Origin: Actinoplanes missouriensis 431
GTDB lineage: Bacteria > Actinomycetota > Actinomycetes > Mycobacteriales > Micromonosporaceae
Length of the DNA: 64,000 nucleotides
Assembly (NCBI RefSeq): GCF_000284295.1
Contig: NC_017093.1
Coordinates: 3,472,001 to 3,536,000, forward strand
Reading direction: 5' to 3'
Shown here piece by piece: positions 43,117 to 53,374 of this stretch. Each line of letters begins with the position of its first letter. Position 1 is the first letter of the stretch. The notes under the pieces are model-generated. The model made no database searches. It had not been told where the DNA came from and saw only the letters and a list, made by a program, of their open reading frames with translations. The position numbers were made by a program, and so were the translations under genes.

Positions 43117-44102
43117 TCGATACCGGTCACCTCGCCGGTGCCCACGATCACCTGGCGGGGCTGGAAGTCCGGCGGCACCACGAAACACATCCGCCCCTCG
43201 ACGCTCCCCGCCGGGACTTGACCGTCGAAGCCGCCCGGCCCGCAGTGCCGCGCCGCGATCCGTTCGGCGGTGCCGGAACCCGAGCCGATCAGCGTCAGTG
43301 GGACATACCGACCGCCGGGGGCGCCCGTGGAGGAGGCGCTGAACGGGACCGTCAGCACGGTGAAGTCGCCGAGCCAGGGCGCCGATCCTGCCGGTGCGCC
43401 GCGCGTGACCGGCCCGGTCACCCGGAGCGTGACGTCCTGGAACGCGACGGGCTGCCCGGTGGCGGCCCGGGTGGCCGGGGCGAACCTCGCCTCGGTATAG
43501 ATGCCCATGCCGGTGCTCGGTGGCAGCCGCGGGGCGTCCGCGATCGCGGCGGTGGACGCCAGCTGCCAGCCGCCGACACCGGCGAAACCGGCGACGGCGG
43601 CCGCGAGGAGCAGCGTCCACGGAACCATGCGGGCCATCCGCCGGGCGATGAGCGCCGCGACGACCAGGACGCCGAGCAGGAGAACGACCAGGAACAGGTA
43701 CTCGTTCGTCCGGTGCGGCTGGTAGAGGGCGCCCGCCGCGCGGATCGCCACCAGCCGTCCGGTCACCGTGGACAGCGTGACGACGACCGGTTCCCCGTAC
43801 CCCGCGGGTGCACCGGCCCCCAACCCCAGCGCGCGTCCGTCGTCGGCGCGCGCCGAGGCCCAGCGATAGTCGGAGCTGTCCTTGTCGAAGCCGTTGTCAA
43901 GCGCCGTGATGACGGCCGGGACCCGCTCGCTCGGCGTCAGGTTGTCGACGAGCGCAACGCCGAGAACGGCCACCGCGACCCCGGGCAGAACGGCGAGCAG
44001 GACGACGAGCACCTGGAGCGAGGTGATCGATCCCGGCTCCCGCAACCAGCCTCGCAACGTCGGCGGCCCGGAGGCGTACCGGGCGGCGAAGATAGCTCGC
44101 AT
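43095..44102 (-). CDS. Membrane protein of unknown function, 335 aa
   Basis: An N-terminal helix (SLQVLVVLLAVLPGVAVAVLGVALV), an extracellular loop of about 110 residues, two helices in the middle (YLFLVVLLLGVLVVAALIA and PWTLLLAAAVAGFAGVGGW) and an extracellular C-terminal region of about 135 residues with two Cys. Start at 44102 chosen because family-type membrane proteins begin with a short cytoplasmic stretch; a longer frame reaches 44225. I do not recognise a family. Confidence 0.6.
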   Translation of the reverse strand: MRAIFAARYASGPPTLRGWLREPGSITSLQVLVVLLAVLPGVAVAVLGVALVDNLTPSERVPAVITALDNGFDKDSSDYRWASARADDGRALGLGAGAPAGYGEPVVVTLSTVTGRLVAIRAAGALYQPHRTNEYLFLVVLLLGVLVVAALIARRMARMVPWTLLLAAAVAGFAGVGGWQLASTAAIADAPRLPPSTGMGIYTEARFAPATRAATGQPVAFQDVTLRVTGPVTRGAPAGSAPWLGDFTVLTVPFSASSTGAPGGRYVPLTLIGSGSGTAERIAARHCGPGGFDGQVPAGSVEGRMCFVVPPDFQPRQVIVGTGEVTGIDVAAAAG

Positions 44103-44136
44103 GCGCGCCAGCGTAGATCGCGCCCGCAAGAGATGA

Positions 44137-44877
44137 TCAGCAGAATCGGGGCAGGTGGTGGGCCAGCTGGGCACGCCACGACGGCCAGTCGTGCGGGACG
44201 TCGAAACCCCACCGATCCACTTCATGGGGTACGGCCTTCGCCTCCAGCAGTCCTGCCATGTGCCGTGTCGACGCCAGGGAGCCGGTCGTGTCCTCCCATC
44301 GCCCCTGCCCGCAGACGAGCAGCACGGAGAGCCGCGACCGCAACCAGTCCAGGTGATCGCCGTGCAGGTTGGCGACGTACGCCGCGGGGTTGTTGAAGTA
44401 GACCGCGTCGCCGGGTTCGCCCCACCCGTACCATGTGGTGGGGTTGAAGTTGCCGGAGAAGCAGAGCGCCAGCGGAAACAGATCAGCCCGCTTGAAGGCG
44501 AAATTGAGGGCGTGGAACGCGCCGAGCGAGCAGCCCGCCGTCACGATCTCCCCGGTCCCGCCGCTGTCGTCGCGGATGTGCGGCACGACGGCCTCCACGA
44601 TCCACGACTCGTAGGCGCCGTGGCGCAGCGCCCGCTCCTCGATCGGGATGTCCGCCGCCGACCATGTCCCGCCGTCGAACGAGCCGACACAGTAGAGCTT
44701 GACCCGTCCCGCGTCGATCAGCCCCTCGACGGCCGCCACCATGCCCCGATCGGCGAACTCCTGTGGGTACCCGCCCTCGCTCGGGAACACGAGGACGGGC
44801 CGCCCGTAGTGTCCGTAGACGGCGATCGTGCCCTGGATGCCGGAGGGGGTGCGCAGCTCAGCCGTGTAGTGCCGCAT
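44137..44877 (-). CDS. Esterase family alpha/beta hydrolase
   Basis: 246 residues. The nucleophile elbow is AGCSLGAFHALNFAF (G-x-S-x-G); GYPQEFADRGM and RHGAYESWIVEAVVPHI are typical of the esterase D/PHA-depolymerase-like branch, and VDRWGFDVPHDWPSW carries the catalytic His near the C-terminus. No signal peptide. The ribosome-binding site (GGGAGA) fits a start at 44877. It diverges from the SUMF1-like gene. Confidence 0.82.
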   Translation of the reverse strand: MRHYTAELRTPSGIQGTIAVYGHYGRPVLVFPSEGGYPQEFADRGMVAAVEGLIDAGRVKLYCVGSFDGGTWSAADIPIEERALRHGAYESWIVEAVVPHIRDDSGGTGEIVTAGCSLGAFHALNFAFKRADLFPLALCFSGNFNPTTWYGWGEPGDAVYFNNPAAYVANLHGDHLDWLRSRLSVLLVCGQGRWEDTTGSLASTRHMAGLLEAKAVPHEVDRWGFDVPHDWPSWRAQLAHHLPRFC

Positions 44878-44923
44878 GCGGCCCATTCTCCCCGAGCCTG
44901 CCGAGGCCGCCTATGCTGCTGCG

Positions 44924-45880
44924 ATGATCATCGACGCGGCGCAGTGGTTCCGGCTCGGCATCGGGGACGCCGAGAGGGTGGCGGCCACGATCGCCACGCG
45001 GTGCGGCGCCACGACGGTGGAGGTCCGGGAGCATGAGTACGCCGGTCGGCGCGGGCCGGTCGCGTACTTCCTGGTCGAAGGCGAGCGGTTCGCGTTCGTG
45101 CCGGGCGGGAGGGTGACGGTCGGCTTCGACGGCGACCGTTTCGAGCCGACGCCGGAGCAGGAGGAGAGCTTCGCGGAGAGCGCCGCCGAGTACGGCATCG
45201 AGGCCGGCATCCGGCAGTTCACCGACTCCGTCACGTCCCCCCGGCGCACCGTGGTGGTGCCGCCGCTGCTGGTGGCGGTCGACGCCGTGGAAGCGGGCGC
45301 GGTCGCGGCGGCGCCCGACCACCCGGAGATCGTGCGTCGCGTCGACCGGCTGCGGAATCGGCCGCGATCGGCGGCCGAACCCCCGCCGACGCAGGTCGAG
45401 TGGTCGGGCGCTCGCGTGACCCTCCGGCCGGACTGGACCGTGGAGAGCGCCTGGCTTCTCGACGCTCCGTCGTACGACGGTGAGGTCGCGCGACTGGCCG
45501 GTCTCGGGCAGCGGCTCCTGACACCGGACGAGTGGGAGCACGCGTGCGGCGCGGGTGCCGCCTCCCTTTTCCGGTGGGGCGACAGCAACCCGGGCCGCGA
45601 CCCGTGGTCGGCACGGACCGGCCCGCACCGGGAACCCAATCGCTTCGGTCTGCGCATCGGGGAGGACCCCTATCGCCCGGAGCGCACCGCCGCCCGTGAC
45701 GTGGTGTGCGGGGGTGACGGCGGAACCGCCGTCTGTGGTGGCGCCGGCAGTTACCTCTCCTGGTTGACGATCGCCACCGCGTACCGCGACATCCATTACG
45801 CGGCCGAGGTGGCGAACGACGACAGCTTCGGCACCATGCTCCTTCGCCCGGCTATCCCGTTGGCGGGTGTGGAACTGTAG
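44924..45880 (+). CDS. SUMF1/FGE-sulfatase-domain-like protein
   Basis: 318 residues. The C-terminal half shows the formylglycine-generating-enzyme-like fold: QRLLTPDEWEHACGAGAASLFRWGDSNPG, then FGLRIGEDPY. Catalytic Cys residues of true FGE are not obvious (candidates are in VVCGGDGGTAVCGG), so it may not make formylglycine. The N-terminal ~150 residues are of unknown fold. TATGCT (44912-44917) lies 6 bases before the ATG, suggesting a leaderless mRNA. Divergent from the esterase gene. Confidence 0.6.
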   Translation: MIIDAAQWFRLGIGDAERVAATIATRCGATTVEVREHEYAGRRGPVAYFLVEGERFAFVPGGRVTVGFDGDRFEPTPEQEESFAESAAEYGIEAGIRQFTDSVTSPRRTVVVPPLLVAVDAVEAGAVAAAPDHPEIVRRVDRLRNRPRSAAEPPPTQVEWSGARVTLRPDWTVESAWLLDAPSYDGEVARLAGLGQRLLTPDEWEHACGAGAASLFRWGDSNPGRDPWSARTGPHREPNRFGLRIGEDPYRPERTAARDVVCGGDGGTAVCGGAGSYLSWLTIATAYRDIHYAAEVANDDSFGTMLLRPAIPLAGVEL

Positions 45881-45907
45881 AGAAGTGCCGGCGATGGGGT
45901 ATGCCGG

Positions 45908-47482
45908 TCATCCGGCGAGGGGAGCACGGGGCAGGAACGAGCCGTCCGCGCGGAACGCCGCGGTGCCGTCGGACTGGTCCACCCACAACTCGTCGCCGCG
46001 GTGCCGGAGGAACCAGCCCGGATAGTTGGACGCCTCCAGACGCAGCGACCCGGCCACCTCCCCGGCCTGCGGGCAGAACGTGGCGTCCCCCCGGAACAGC
46101 GGCGTGTCCTCGGCCCGGTCCGCCCGCACCCGCCACGACGCGTGCCGCAGGTACCGCCCGCCGGCCACCCGGAACGAGAAGCACTCCGCGTCGGCGAGCC
46201 CCGCCACGACCTCGAACGTCGCCTGCTGACGGGCCGTCACCGTGTTGCCGGGCCCGACGGCGGTGAGCACGCCGAGATCGCCGGCGACGGTGGCATAGCG
46301 TCCGGGGGAGTTCGCGGCTTCCAGCGACGACGACCCGGTCCGCAGCAGCGCGCCGGCGGCCGGCGGGCTCGCGGCCGAGGAAGGCACGCCACTGGCGGGT
46401 GCCCGCGACGCGCCGCCCGCAGAAGCCGCCGACGCGCCGGCTCGGGGAGTCGCGGACGGGCCCCCACCGGTCGTCGCGCCCGCCCCGCGACCCGGAGTCG
46501 TCGCCAGCGCCGGAACCGCCACGGTCCCCCCGGCCTGCGGCCGGCTCAGCGCCACCGCACCCGCGGCGGCTCCGGCGGCCAGGGCCCCCGCCGCCACCGT
46601 GGCCACCACCGGATGCGCCGCCGCAAGCGGCAGCAGATGCCCGAACACGCCGACCTTCCCCGCGGCCAGAACCCCGGAACCGCCGGCCGCGGCGCCACCC
46701 CCGCCACCGTGCGCCAGGATCGCCGCCGCCACCCCCACCGGCACCGGGAACAGCACCACGCTCGGCAGCAACCGCTCCACCGCCACCAGCTCACCGGCTG
46801 CCCGCCCGCACACCGCACACCCGCGCACATGCCGTCCCAGCCGTTTACGCCACCGCGGGCTCCGAACCCCGTCCCACCCCGCCAGCTCCGCCTCAAGCCC
46901 GGGACACCGGGGCCGGGCGTCCAGCGCCCCCTCCAACGCCCGCCCCAGCTCGAGCTGCGCCCGCATCCGCTGAACCCGGACTCCCGCGTGGATCACCGAG
47001 ATCCCCAGTGCCCCGGCCAGCTCGGCCCGGGACAGCTGCCCCGCCACCTCCAGCCACCACAGCGACAGCAGCTCCCGGTCGCCCGGATCGAGCCAGAGGC
47101 CGGCCCGCCGCGCCTGCCGGCGCTGCGCGGACAGCTCCACCCGCAGCTGGGTGACGCCCTCGAACTCCGCGTCCGCGAGCGGCGTGGCCTCGTCGAGCGG
47201 CGCGGTCTGCCCGGCCGACCGTTGCGCCCGCCGCTGGGCGGTGCCGACCTGGCGTACCGCGATCGCCGCGAGCCAGGAGCGGAAGCTCTCCGGCGTGCGC
47301 AGCGTGCCGAGCTGCCGCAACGCGCGCAGCATGACGTCCTGCACGACGTCGTCGACGTCGGTGTCGTCGTCCAGGCCCTGCCGCACGATCGCGTAGACCA
47401 TCGGCAGGTGCGCCGACACGAGGTCGTCCAGGGCGCCGCGATCACCGGCTTGAGCGGCCCGGACCAGGCCGGAAGCTCGCAT
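45908..47482 (-). CDS. Membrane-tethered sigma factor with extracellular AbfB-type domain
   Basis: 524 residues combining four parts. Sigma region 2 (about 10-65: RGALDDLVSAHLPMVYAIVRQGLDDDTDVDDVVQDVMLRALRQL) and region 4 (about 135-180). A zinc-finger-like segment (about 195-240: RHVRGCAVCGRAAGEL, the H-x3-C-x2-C core of anti-sigma factors). A hydrophobic helix (HPVVATVAAGALAAGAAAGAVAL, about 295-320) followed by a Ser/Ala-rich linker. Then a beta-trefoil AbfB-like module (about 385-515: SLEAANSPGRYATV...SLRLEASNYPGWFLRH) that should lie outside. AbfB domains bind arabinose/arabinoxylan side chains. It could be a one-protein carbohydrate-sensing sigma system. TATATT (47491-47496) fits a leaderless start. 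Confidence 0.83.
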   Translation of the reverse strand: MRASGLVRAAQAGDRGALDDLVSAHLPMVYAIVRQGLDDDTDVDDVVQDVMLRALRQLGTLRTPESFRSWLAAIAVRQVGTAQRRAQRSAGQTAPLDEATPLADAEFEGVTQLRVELSAQRRQARRAGLWLDPGDRELLSLWWLEVAGQLSRAELAGALGISVIHAGVRVQRMRAQLELGRALEGALDARPRCPGLEAELAGWDGVRSPRWRKRLGRHVRGCAVCGRAAGELVAVERLLPSVVLFPVPVGVAAAILAHGGGGGAAAGGSGVLAAGKVGVFGHLLPLAAAHPVVATVAAGALAAGAAAGAVALSRPQAGGTVAVPALATTPGRGAGATTGGGPSATPRAGASAASAGGASRAPASGVPSSAASPPAAGALLRTGSSSLEAANSPGRYATVAGDLGVLTAVGPGNTVTARQQATFEVVAGLADAECFSFRVAGGRYLRHASWRVRADRAEDTPLFRGDATFCPQAGEVAGSLRLEASNYPGWFLRHRGDELWVDQSDGTAAFRADGSFLPRAPLAG

Positions 47483-47504
47483 AGTCGAGCAATATAGAGC
47501 GACG

Positions 47505-50237
47505 TCAGGGCCGCGGCTTCAGAAGGGTGATCCGGTTGGCTCCCAGCTCGGTCACGTAGAGGTTGCCGGTCGCGAGATGCTCGGTGACGTCGAGCGGCTG
47601 GCTGAAACCGGTCAGGCCGGGCCGGCCGGTGACCCGGTTGCTGAGCGCGCCCGACGGCGCCACGTCGAAGGTCTGGATGTCCTGCCCGGCGGAGTAGCGC
47701 ACCACCAGGAGCCTGCCGTCCAGGGCGCCTCCGAACGCGGCGCCCCGGTATTCGATCACGCCGTTGGCGGAGGCGTGCAGACCGGCGTCGTACGTTCCGG
47801 CCAGGTCGAGGTTCGGGTCCGGCAGCGTGCCCGCCGGGTAGGCCGGCACCTCGAACGGGTCGGTCGCGGTCGTCGGGTTCCCGCCCGCGAGGACCCATTC
47901 GCAGCGTGCCGGGTTGGGGTGGCCGTAGTAGCGGCCGGGCCTGATGTCGAAGACGTAGTCGGTCTCGGCGGTGGGCACGCCGGTCAGCGCGGGCACCGCC
48001 GGTCCGGTGTAGCCGCGCCTGGCACACGCGGCGGGCAGCGCCGCCGGGGTCGCCGGGGTGTTGCCGCCGGCCGCCGAGCCGTTGGTCGGGGCGTAGAGGT
48101 GACCGTTGCGGTGCCAGACCAGGTCGTAGGCGTTGCGGACCCCGGTGGCGTGCAGGGTGAGCGGCGCGCCGGCGGCATACGGGTCGTAGCTGCCGCCGCC
48201 GGCGGTCTGCGCGTTCAGCGGCAGCGTGGCCGGCAGCCGGGTGAGGTCGAGGCGCAGGATGGCCGCGCTGAGCAGCTGTTCCGGACGGTTCCCCCAGGTG
48301 GAGTCGGGTGCGCCCATGGCGTTGTTGGCGCCCTGGCTCAGGTAGAGCGCGCCGTCCGGCCCGAACGCGAGCGAGTTGGTCTCGTGGTCCTTGACCGAGC
48401 GCGGCAGGCCGGTGACCACGGGCGTGTAGGTGGTCCAGCCGGGTCCGCTGAGCCGTCCGAGGCGGCCGGACCAGTCGGGCACGTTCAGCGGTCCGACGTA
48501 CTGATAGTTATCGGTCACCCACAGGTCCGACGATCCAGGGTCAAAAGCCAACCCGATCACGGTACGGGCGGGAGCGCCGGCCAGTCCGAGAGCGGTGGCG
48601 TTGTCCCGTACCGCGGTGATGATCGCCGGTGTGCCGAGCGTGCCGTCGGTGTTGATCGGGAAACGGAAGATCCGCCCGTCCAGGGTGCCCGCCCAGAGCC
48701 GCCCGTCGGGGCCGGTGACCACGGTGGTGAACGCGGCGCCGGTGGCCACGCCGACGGTCTTGTCGAACGCGATCGGCCCGCCGGTCCCGCCGCCGCTGCC
48801 GGTGGTGAAGACGATCGAGTACGGGGCGAACGCCCGTCCCGTCACGTCTTGAACGCCGCTGGTCAGCGTGAAGCGGTAGGCCGTGTTCGCGGCGAGCGGA
48901 GTCGTGGGGGAGAGGTTGACGACGTCCCCGCCGCCACTGGTGATCACGGTGGCCGGGACGGGCGCCGCGTCGCTGAGCCGGGTCAGCGTCACCGTCGACG
49001 AGGTCAGTGACGACGCCGCCACGCCACCGCCGGGCAGGACAAGATCCTGGACCACACTGGACGTCGTCGGGACGGCTGTCGCCAGGTTCGCGGGCGTGCT
49101 CACCCGTACCCCCGGAATGCTGCCCGCGGCGGGCACCGAGACGATGTCGATGTAGTTGAACTTGGTGTTGATCCCGCCGGACGGCGTCAGCGTCAGCCTG
49201 CCGTCGGTGACGCGGACCGTGCGGGTCGCGGTGGCGTGCCGCGTGGCGGCCGTCGGCACGAACGCCGCTATCGCGTTCTGGTCCTCGACGTTGGCCCAGT
49301 GCACGCTGTTCAGCGCCGTTCCGGCGTCACCCACCGCGACCGTCACCGTGTAGAGGCCGGTGGGCACGGCGGCCTCCCACGCGCCCGGCGTCGGTATGCC
49401 GGCCGAGCCGGCCGGCAGCTGCGCGTGCATCAGCGTGGCGAGACGGACGTCGGTCTGTCCGGCGGCGGGATTCCGGTTGCGGCCGTTCCCGGTCAGATTC
49501 ACGGGGGTACGCTCGCCGAGGTCCACCCAGCCGTACCCCCGCTCCGCGGTGTACGCCTCACCGGAGTCCCGCACGTATCCGGCCGGTGGCGCCGTCGCCG
49601 CATCCGAGAAGTTCACCTTGAGCGTGAACGGCGGCGGCTCGTCGGTGACCCGGGCGATCGTGACGTGGTTGAGCTTGGTGTTGGTCCCGCCTGCGGCGTC
49701 GATCGTCAGCCGTCCGTCGGCGACCTCGACCGTGACGGTGGCCTGCCGGAACTCGGCGGCGGCGGTGGAGACGAAGCCGGTGATCGCCGGGGTGCCCTCG
49801 ACGCGCAGCGTGTGGCTGCTGTCGTACGCGGGCTGGTCGCCGCCCGAGACGGTGACCTGGTAACGGCCGGGGGAGACCGTGTGCTCCCAGGCCGCGGGCG
49901 TGGCGACGCCGTTCGTGCCGCCGGTGTCCCCGTACTGCATGTGGATAAGGGTGTTGAGCCGCGCGTCGATGCCCGCGCGGGCCCGGTCGCGGGTGTTGCG
50001 CGTGACGTCGAGCGGGGTGTGGTCGTCCTGGCGCACCCAGCCGGAGCCGCGGGCGGCGGTGAAGGCGGCCCCGGTGTCGGCGGTCCAGCCGGCGGGGGTG
50101 GCGGAGCTGGCCGGCTGGAAGTTGATCGCGGCGACGGGCGTGACGACGGCGGCGACGGCGGCCCGTGCCGGTGTGGCCGGCAGGAGCGCCGCGAGCGGCA
50201 GGAGAGCGGCGGCGACTGTCCGAACTCGACGGAGCAT
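47505..50237 (-). CDS. Secreted malectin-like / Ig-like / beta-propeller protein
   Basis: 910 residues. Signal peptide (about 1-28); two malectin-like carbohydrate-binding domains (about 35-205 and 210-375, e.g. INFQPASSATPAGWTADTG, KVNFSDAATAPPAGYVRDSG, each with a NLTGN/NTKxNxxxI end); a Big_5-type Ig domain (about 380-490); then a large propeller (about 500-910: GLAFDPGSSDLWVTDN, SLAFGPDGALYLSQGANNAMG, DLVWHRNGHLYAPTNGSAAGGN) like glucose/sorbosone dehydrogenase-type PQQ propellers. It starts 23 bases after the sigma-AbfB gene ends, same strand, upstream in the transcript, so the two may be co-expressed. Its start faces the xylanase gene across the operators. Confidence 0.82.
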   Translation of the reverse strand: MLRRVRTVAAALLPLAALLPATPARAAVAAVVTPVAAINFQPASSATPAGWTADTGAAFTAARGSGWVRQDDHTPLDVTRNTRDRARAGIDARLNTLIHMQYGDTGGTNGVATPAAWEHTVSPGRYQVTVSGGDQPAYDSSHTLRVEGTPAITGFVSTAAAEFRQATVTVEVADGRLTIDAAGGTNTKLNHVTIARVTDEPPPFTLKVNFSDAATAPPAGYVRDSGEAYTAERGYGWVDLGERTPVNLTGNGRNRNPAAGQTDVRLATLMHAQLPAGSAGIPTPGAWEAAVPTGLYTVTVAVGDAGTALNSVHWANVEDQNAIAAFVPTAATRHATATRTVRVTDGRLTLTPSGGINTKFNYIDIVSVPAAGSIPGVRVSTPANLATAVPTTSSVVQDLVLPGGGVAASSLTSSTVTLTRLSDAAPVPATVITSGGGDVVNLSPTTPLAANTAYRFTLTSGVQDVTGRAFAPYSIVFTTGSGGGTGGPIAFDKTVGVATGAAFTTVVTGPDGRLWAGTLDGRIFRFPINTDGTLGTPAIITAVRDNATALGLAGAPARTVIGLAFDPGSSDLWVTDNYQYVGPLNVPDWSGRLGRLSGPGWTTYTPVVTGLPRSVKDHETNSLAFGPDGALYLSQGANNAMGAPDSTWGNRPEQLLSAAILRLDLTRLPATLPLNAQTAGGGSYDPYAAGAPLTLHATGVRNAYDLVWHRNGHLYAPTNGSAAGGNTPATPAALPAACARRGYTGPAVPALTGVPTAETDYVFDIRPGRYYGHPNPARCEWVLAGGNPTTATDPFEVPAYPAGTLPDPNLDLAGTYDAGLHASANGVIEYRGAAFGGALDGRLLVVRYSAGQDIQTFDVAPSGALSNRVTGRPGLTGFSQPLDVTEHLATGNLYVTELGANRITLLKPRP

Positions 50238-50293
50238 GACGACAAGGTGACACACCGTACCCGGATCGAGGTTGTCGGATATCCGTCGCCGTC

Positions 50294-50312
50294 ATTCCGA
50301 AACTTTCGGAAT
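50294..50312. promoter_or_regulatory. Perfect 19-bp operator (ATTCCGAAA-C-TTTCGGAAT)
   Basis: A perfect 9+9 palindrome between the divergent malectin/propeller and xylanase genes. Its GAAA-N-TTTC core resembles the site reported for xylan-responsive LacI-type repressors (CGAAACTTTCG) of streptomycete xylanase genes. Likely to be a repressor site. Confidence 0.65.
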
Positions 50313-50320
50313 TGGGACTC

Positions 50321-50331
50321 CGAATGTTTCG
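50321..50331. promoter_or_regulatory. Second operator-like site
   Basis: CGAATGTTTCG, matching the same core at 9 of 11 positions, 9 bases after the first site. Confidence 0.4.
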
Positions 50332-50345
50332 CCGGGACCCGCTGA

Positions 50346-51530
<1,185 letters not shown>

Positions 51531-51567
51531 CCGGCGCTGTTTTCCGGCGCCTTTTCCGGCGGCGGCG

Positions 51568-51605
51568 CGGTGCACCCGGTCCCGAGGGCGGGACCGGGTG
51601 CACCG
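51568..51605. terminator. Strong bidirectional terminator hairpin
   Basis: A perfect 16-bp stem (CGGTGCACCCGGTCCC / GGGACCGGGTGCACCG) with a 6-nt loop between convergent genes. Confidence 0.75.
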
Positions 51606-51626
51606 TCGCTGGGCCGGTCATCCGGG

Positions 51627-52172
51627 TCAGGACCGGCTGAGCAGCGCGAGCAGGGCGTTCAGGATCGCGGCCAGCGCGCCGGCGCCCGGGTTCTGGTCGA
51701 GCAGGCGGGTGATCGCGCAGAGCAGGTTGCCGAGCAGGTTGCCCGGCGCCGACTCGGCGGTGATCGTCAGGTGCACCTGGTTCAGGTCCACGACCAGGCC
51801 GAGCAGGTCCAGGTGCAGCGGACCGAGGGTGAGATCGAGAACCCGGCACGTCGCCTGCGCGACGGCGACGGGCATGGTCACGGTACGGGTGACGGTGTCG
51901 ACGGTTTCACCGGACGCGTCGGTGAGTGTGCCGGTCACCGTACCCGAAGCAAGCAGTTGTCCGTCCTCTGCGGAGAACCTCGTCGGGGTGAAGGCGCCGG
52001 CGAAGGCGCCCGCGCCGCCGGTCGCGTCGGTGAAGCTCCCGGTGATCGGAATGGCGGGAACGGTTTGTTCCGCGGCCGGGTTGCGCGGGGCGGCCGTCGC
52101 GCCCGCGGCGGTGAGCCCCAGCATCGCCAGCACGGTGACGACGATGATCGAGAGCCGTTGCCGGTAGGTCAT
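51627..52172 (-). CDS. Exported hypothetical protein, 181 aa
   Basis: Signal peptide MTYRQRLSIIVVTVLAMLGLTAAGATA, cleaved near residue 28. The mature part has TGSFTDATGGAGAFAGAFTPTRF and PLHLDLLGLVVDLNQVHLTITAESAPGNLLGNLLCAI, characteristic of a group of small actinobacterial exported proteins with unknown function. AAAGGAG lies 6 bases before the ATG at 52172. Convergent with the xylanase gene, separated by the hairpin. Confidence 0.65.
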   Translation of the reverse strand: MTYRQRLSIIVVTVLAMLGLTAAGATAAPRNPAAEQTVPAIPITGSFTDATGGAGAFAGAFTPTRFSAEDGQLLASGTVTGTLTDASGETVDTVTRTVTMPVAVAQATCRVLDLTLGPLHLDLLGLVVDLNQVHLTITAESAPGNLLGNLLCAITRLLDQNPGAGALAAILNALLALLSRS

Positions 52173-52329
52173 CGTTTCTCCTTTGGTAGCGGTCGCTTTC
52201 ACTCACAAGCCTCGATGTGTACGGGGTCGGGTCACAGTGAGCGCTGTCATCGAAAGGCCTGACAGAAGTCACGTTTGCGCTCGCGGCGGGCTCTCGCTGT
52301 CAAACGCCGCAACAGCTCGGGCCGGCGGT

Positions 52330-52938
52330 TCACGGCAGCCAGCCCGCGTCCTCGGCGACCCGGACCGCCTCCAGCCGGTTGCGGGCGCCGGTCTTGCGCA
52401 GGATCACCGAGAGATAGTTGCGGACCGTGCCGGCGGTCAGGTGCAACGCGGCGGCGACCTCCGCGGACGGCATCCCGGACGCAGCGACGCTCAAGACATT
52501 GAGCTCCCGCGCCGACAACGGGCTGCGCGGCGCGGCCACCAGCGCGACGGCCAGCCCGGCGTCGATGACCCGCTCACCGCGGGCCACCCGCCGGATACCG
52601 CGCACCAGATCACCCGGCGCGGCCTGGGTCCCGATCACGCCGCCGACGTGAGTGTCCAGCGCCCGCCGCAGCCGCTCCGGCGCGTCCGGCCCGGCCAGCA
52701 CGAGCGTGGCGCACGCCGGATGCTCCGCGCAGAACCGGGTGAACAGGCGCAGCCCGTCCCCGGCGAGCAGGCCGACGTCCACGACGGCGACGTCCGGCGC
52801 CGAGGCGCGCGCCATGTCCGGTGCCTGGGTGAGGCAGCCGAGCTCGGCGACGACGGTGAAATCGTCCTCCTGTGACAAGGTGGCGGCGAGGGCGCCGCGC
52901 AGCAGGTTCATCGGTTCGACAAGCAGAATGCGGATCAC
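52330..52938 (-). CDS. LuxR/NarL-type response regulator
   Basis: 202 residues from GTG 52938 (GGGAGG 7 bases upstream). The receiver domain has IRILLVEPMNLLRGALAATL (the usual acidic pair after the first strand is reduced to E) and VAVVDVGLLAGDGL as the phosphorylation strand. The output HTH is SPLSARELNVLSVAASGMPSAEVAAALHLTAGTVRNYLSVILRKTGARNRLEA. The altered acidic pocket suggests it may not be a normal phospho-receiver. No kinase gene is adjacent. Confidence 0.82.
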   Translation of the reverse strand: MIRILLVEPMNLLRGALAATLSQEDDFTVVAELGCLTQAPDMARASAPDVAVVDVGLLAGDGLRLFTRFCAEHPACATLVLAGPDAPERLRRALDTHVGGVIGTQAAPGDLVRGIRRVARGERVIDAGLAVALVAAPRSPLSARELNVLSVAASGMPSAEVAAALHLTAGTVRNYLSVILRKTGARNRLEAVRVAEDAGWLP

Positions 52939-53032
52939 GGTGGCCTCCCAGCCAGGGGTCGCAGCGGTGGGAAGACCGGCATCCGGGTGCGGCGTGCGGG
53001 CTCGTACGTCGTTCGCGGTGGCCTGATGCGAT

Positions 53033-53162
53033 GGCCTCGCGTGGTGGCCTCGCGTGGTGGCCTCGCGTGGTGGCCTCGCGTGGTGGCCTCGCGTGGTGGC
53101 CTCGCGTGGTGGCCTCGCGTGGTGGCCTCGCGTGGTGGCCTCGCGTGGTGGCCTCAATGGTT
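53033..53162. repeat. 13-bp tandem repeat (GGCCTCGCGTGGT), nine copies plus a part
   Basis: Nine identical units (53033-53149) and a degenerate tenth. The unit length is not a multiple of three, so it is not a coding repeat. It lies upstream of the response-regulator promoter region in a gap of 435 bases (52939-53374) without other genes; further GGCCATG-type partial repeats follow to about 53290. Confidence 0.85.
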
Positions 53163-53374
53163 GGCCGTGTGCTGAGGCCCTTTGGGGTGACCGCGATCGC
53201 TGACCTTGCGCGACGCCTCGTTGCGATGGCCTCTGGTCGGCCATGCTCGGTGGCCATGTTCGGCGACCAGGTTCGACGACCAGGTTTGAGGCGGAGCCCG
53301 GGTGCGCGGATGCCGGCCGGTGGCGCGTCGCCGGGTCAGTTCACCGGGGGAGCGCCCGAAGCCGGACCGTGAAG

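Noticed and set aside
52987..53257. Frames with 13-residue repeats (ARPPREATTRGHH) over the 13-bp array
   Set aside because: The 13-bp unit shifts frame each time, so a protein repeat arises in any frame by arithmetic and is not evidence of coding.
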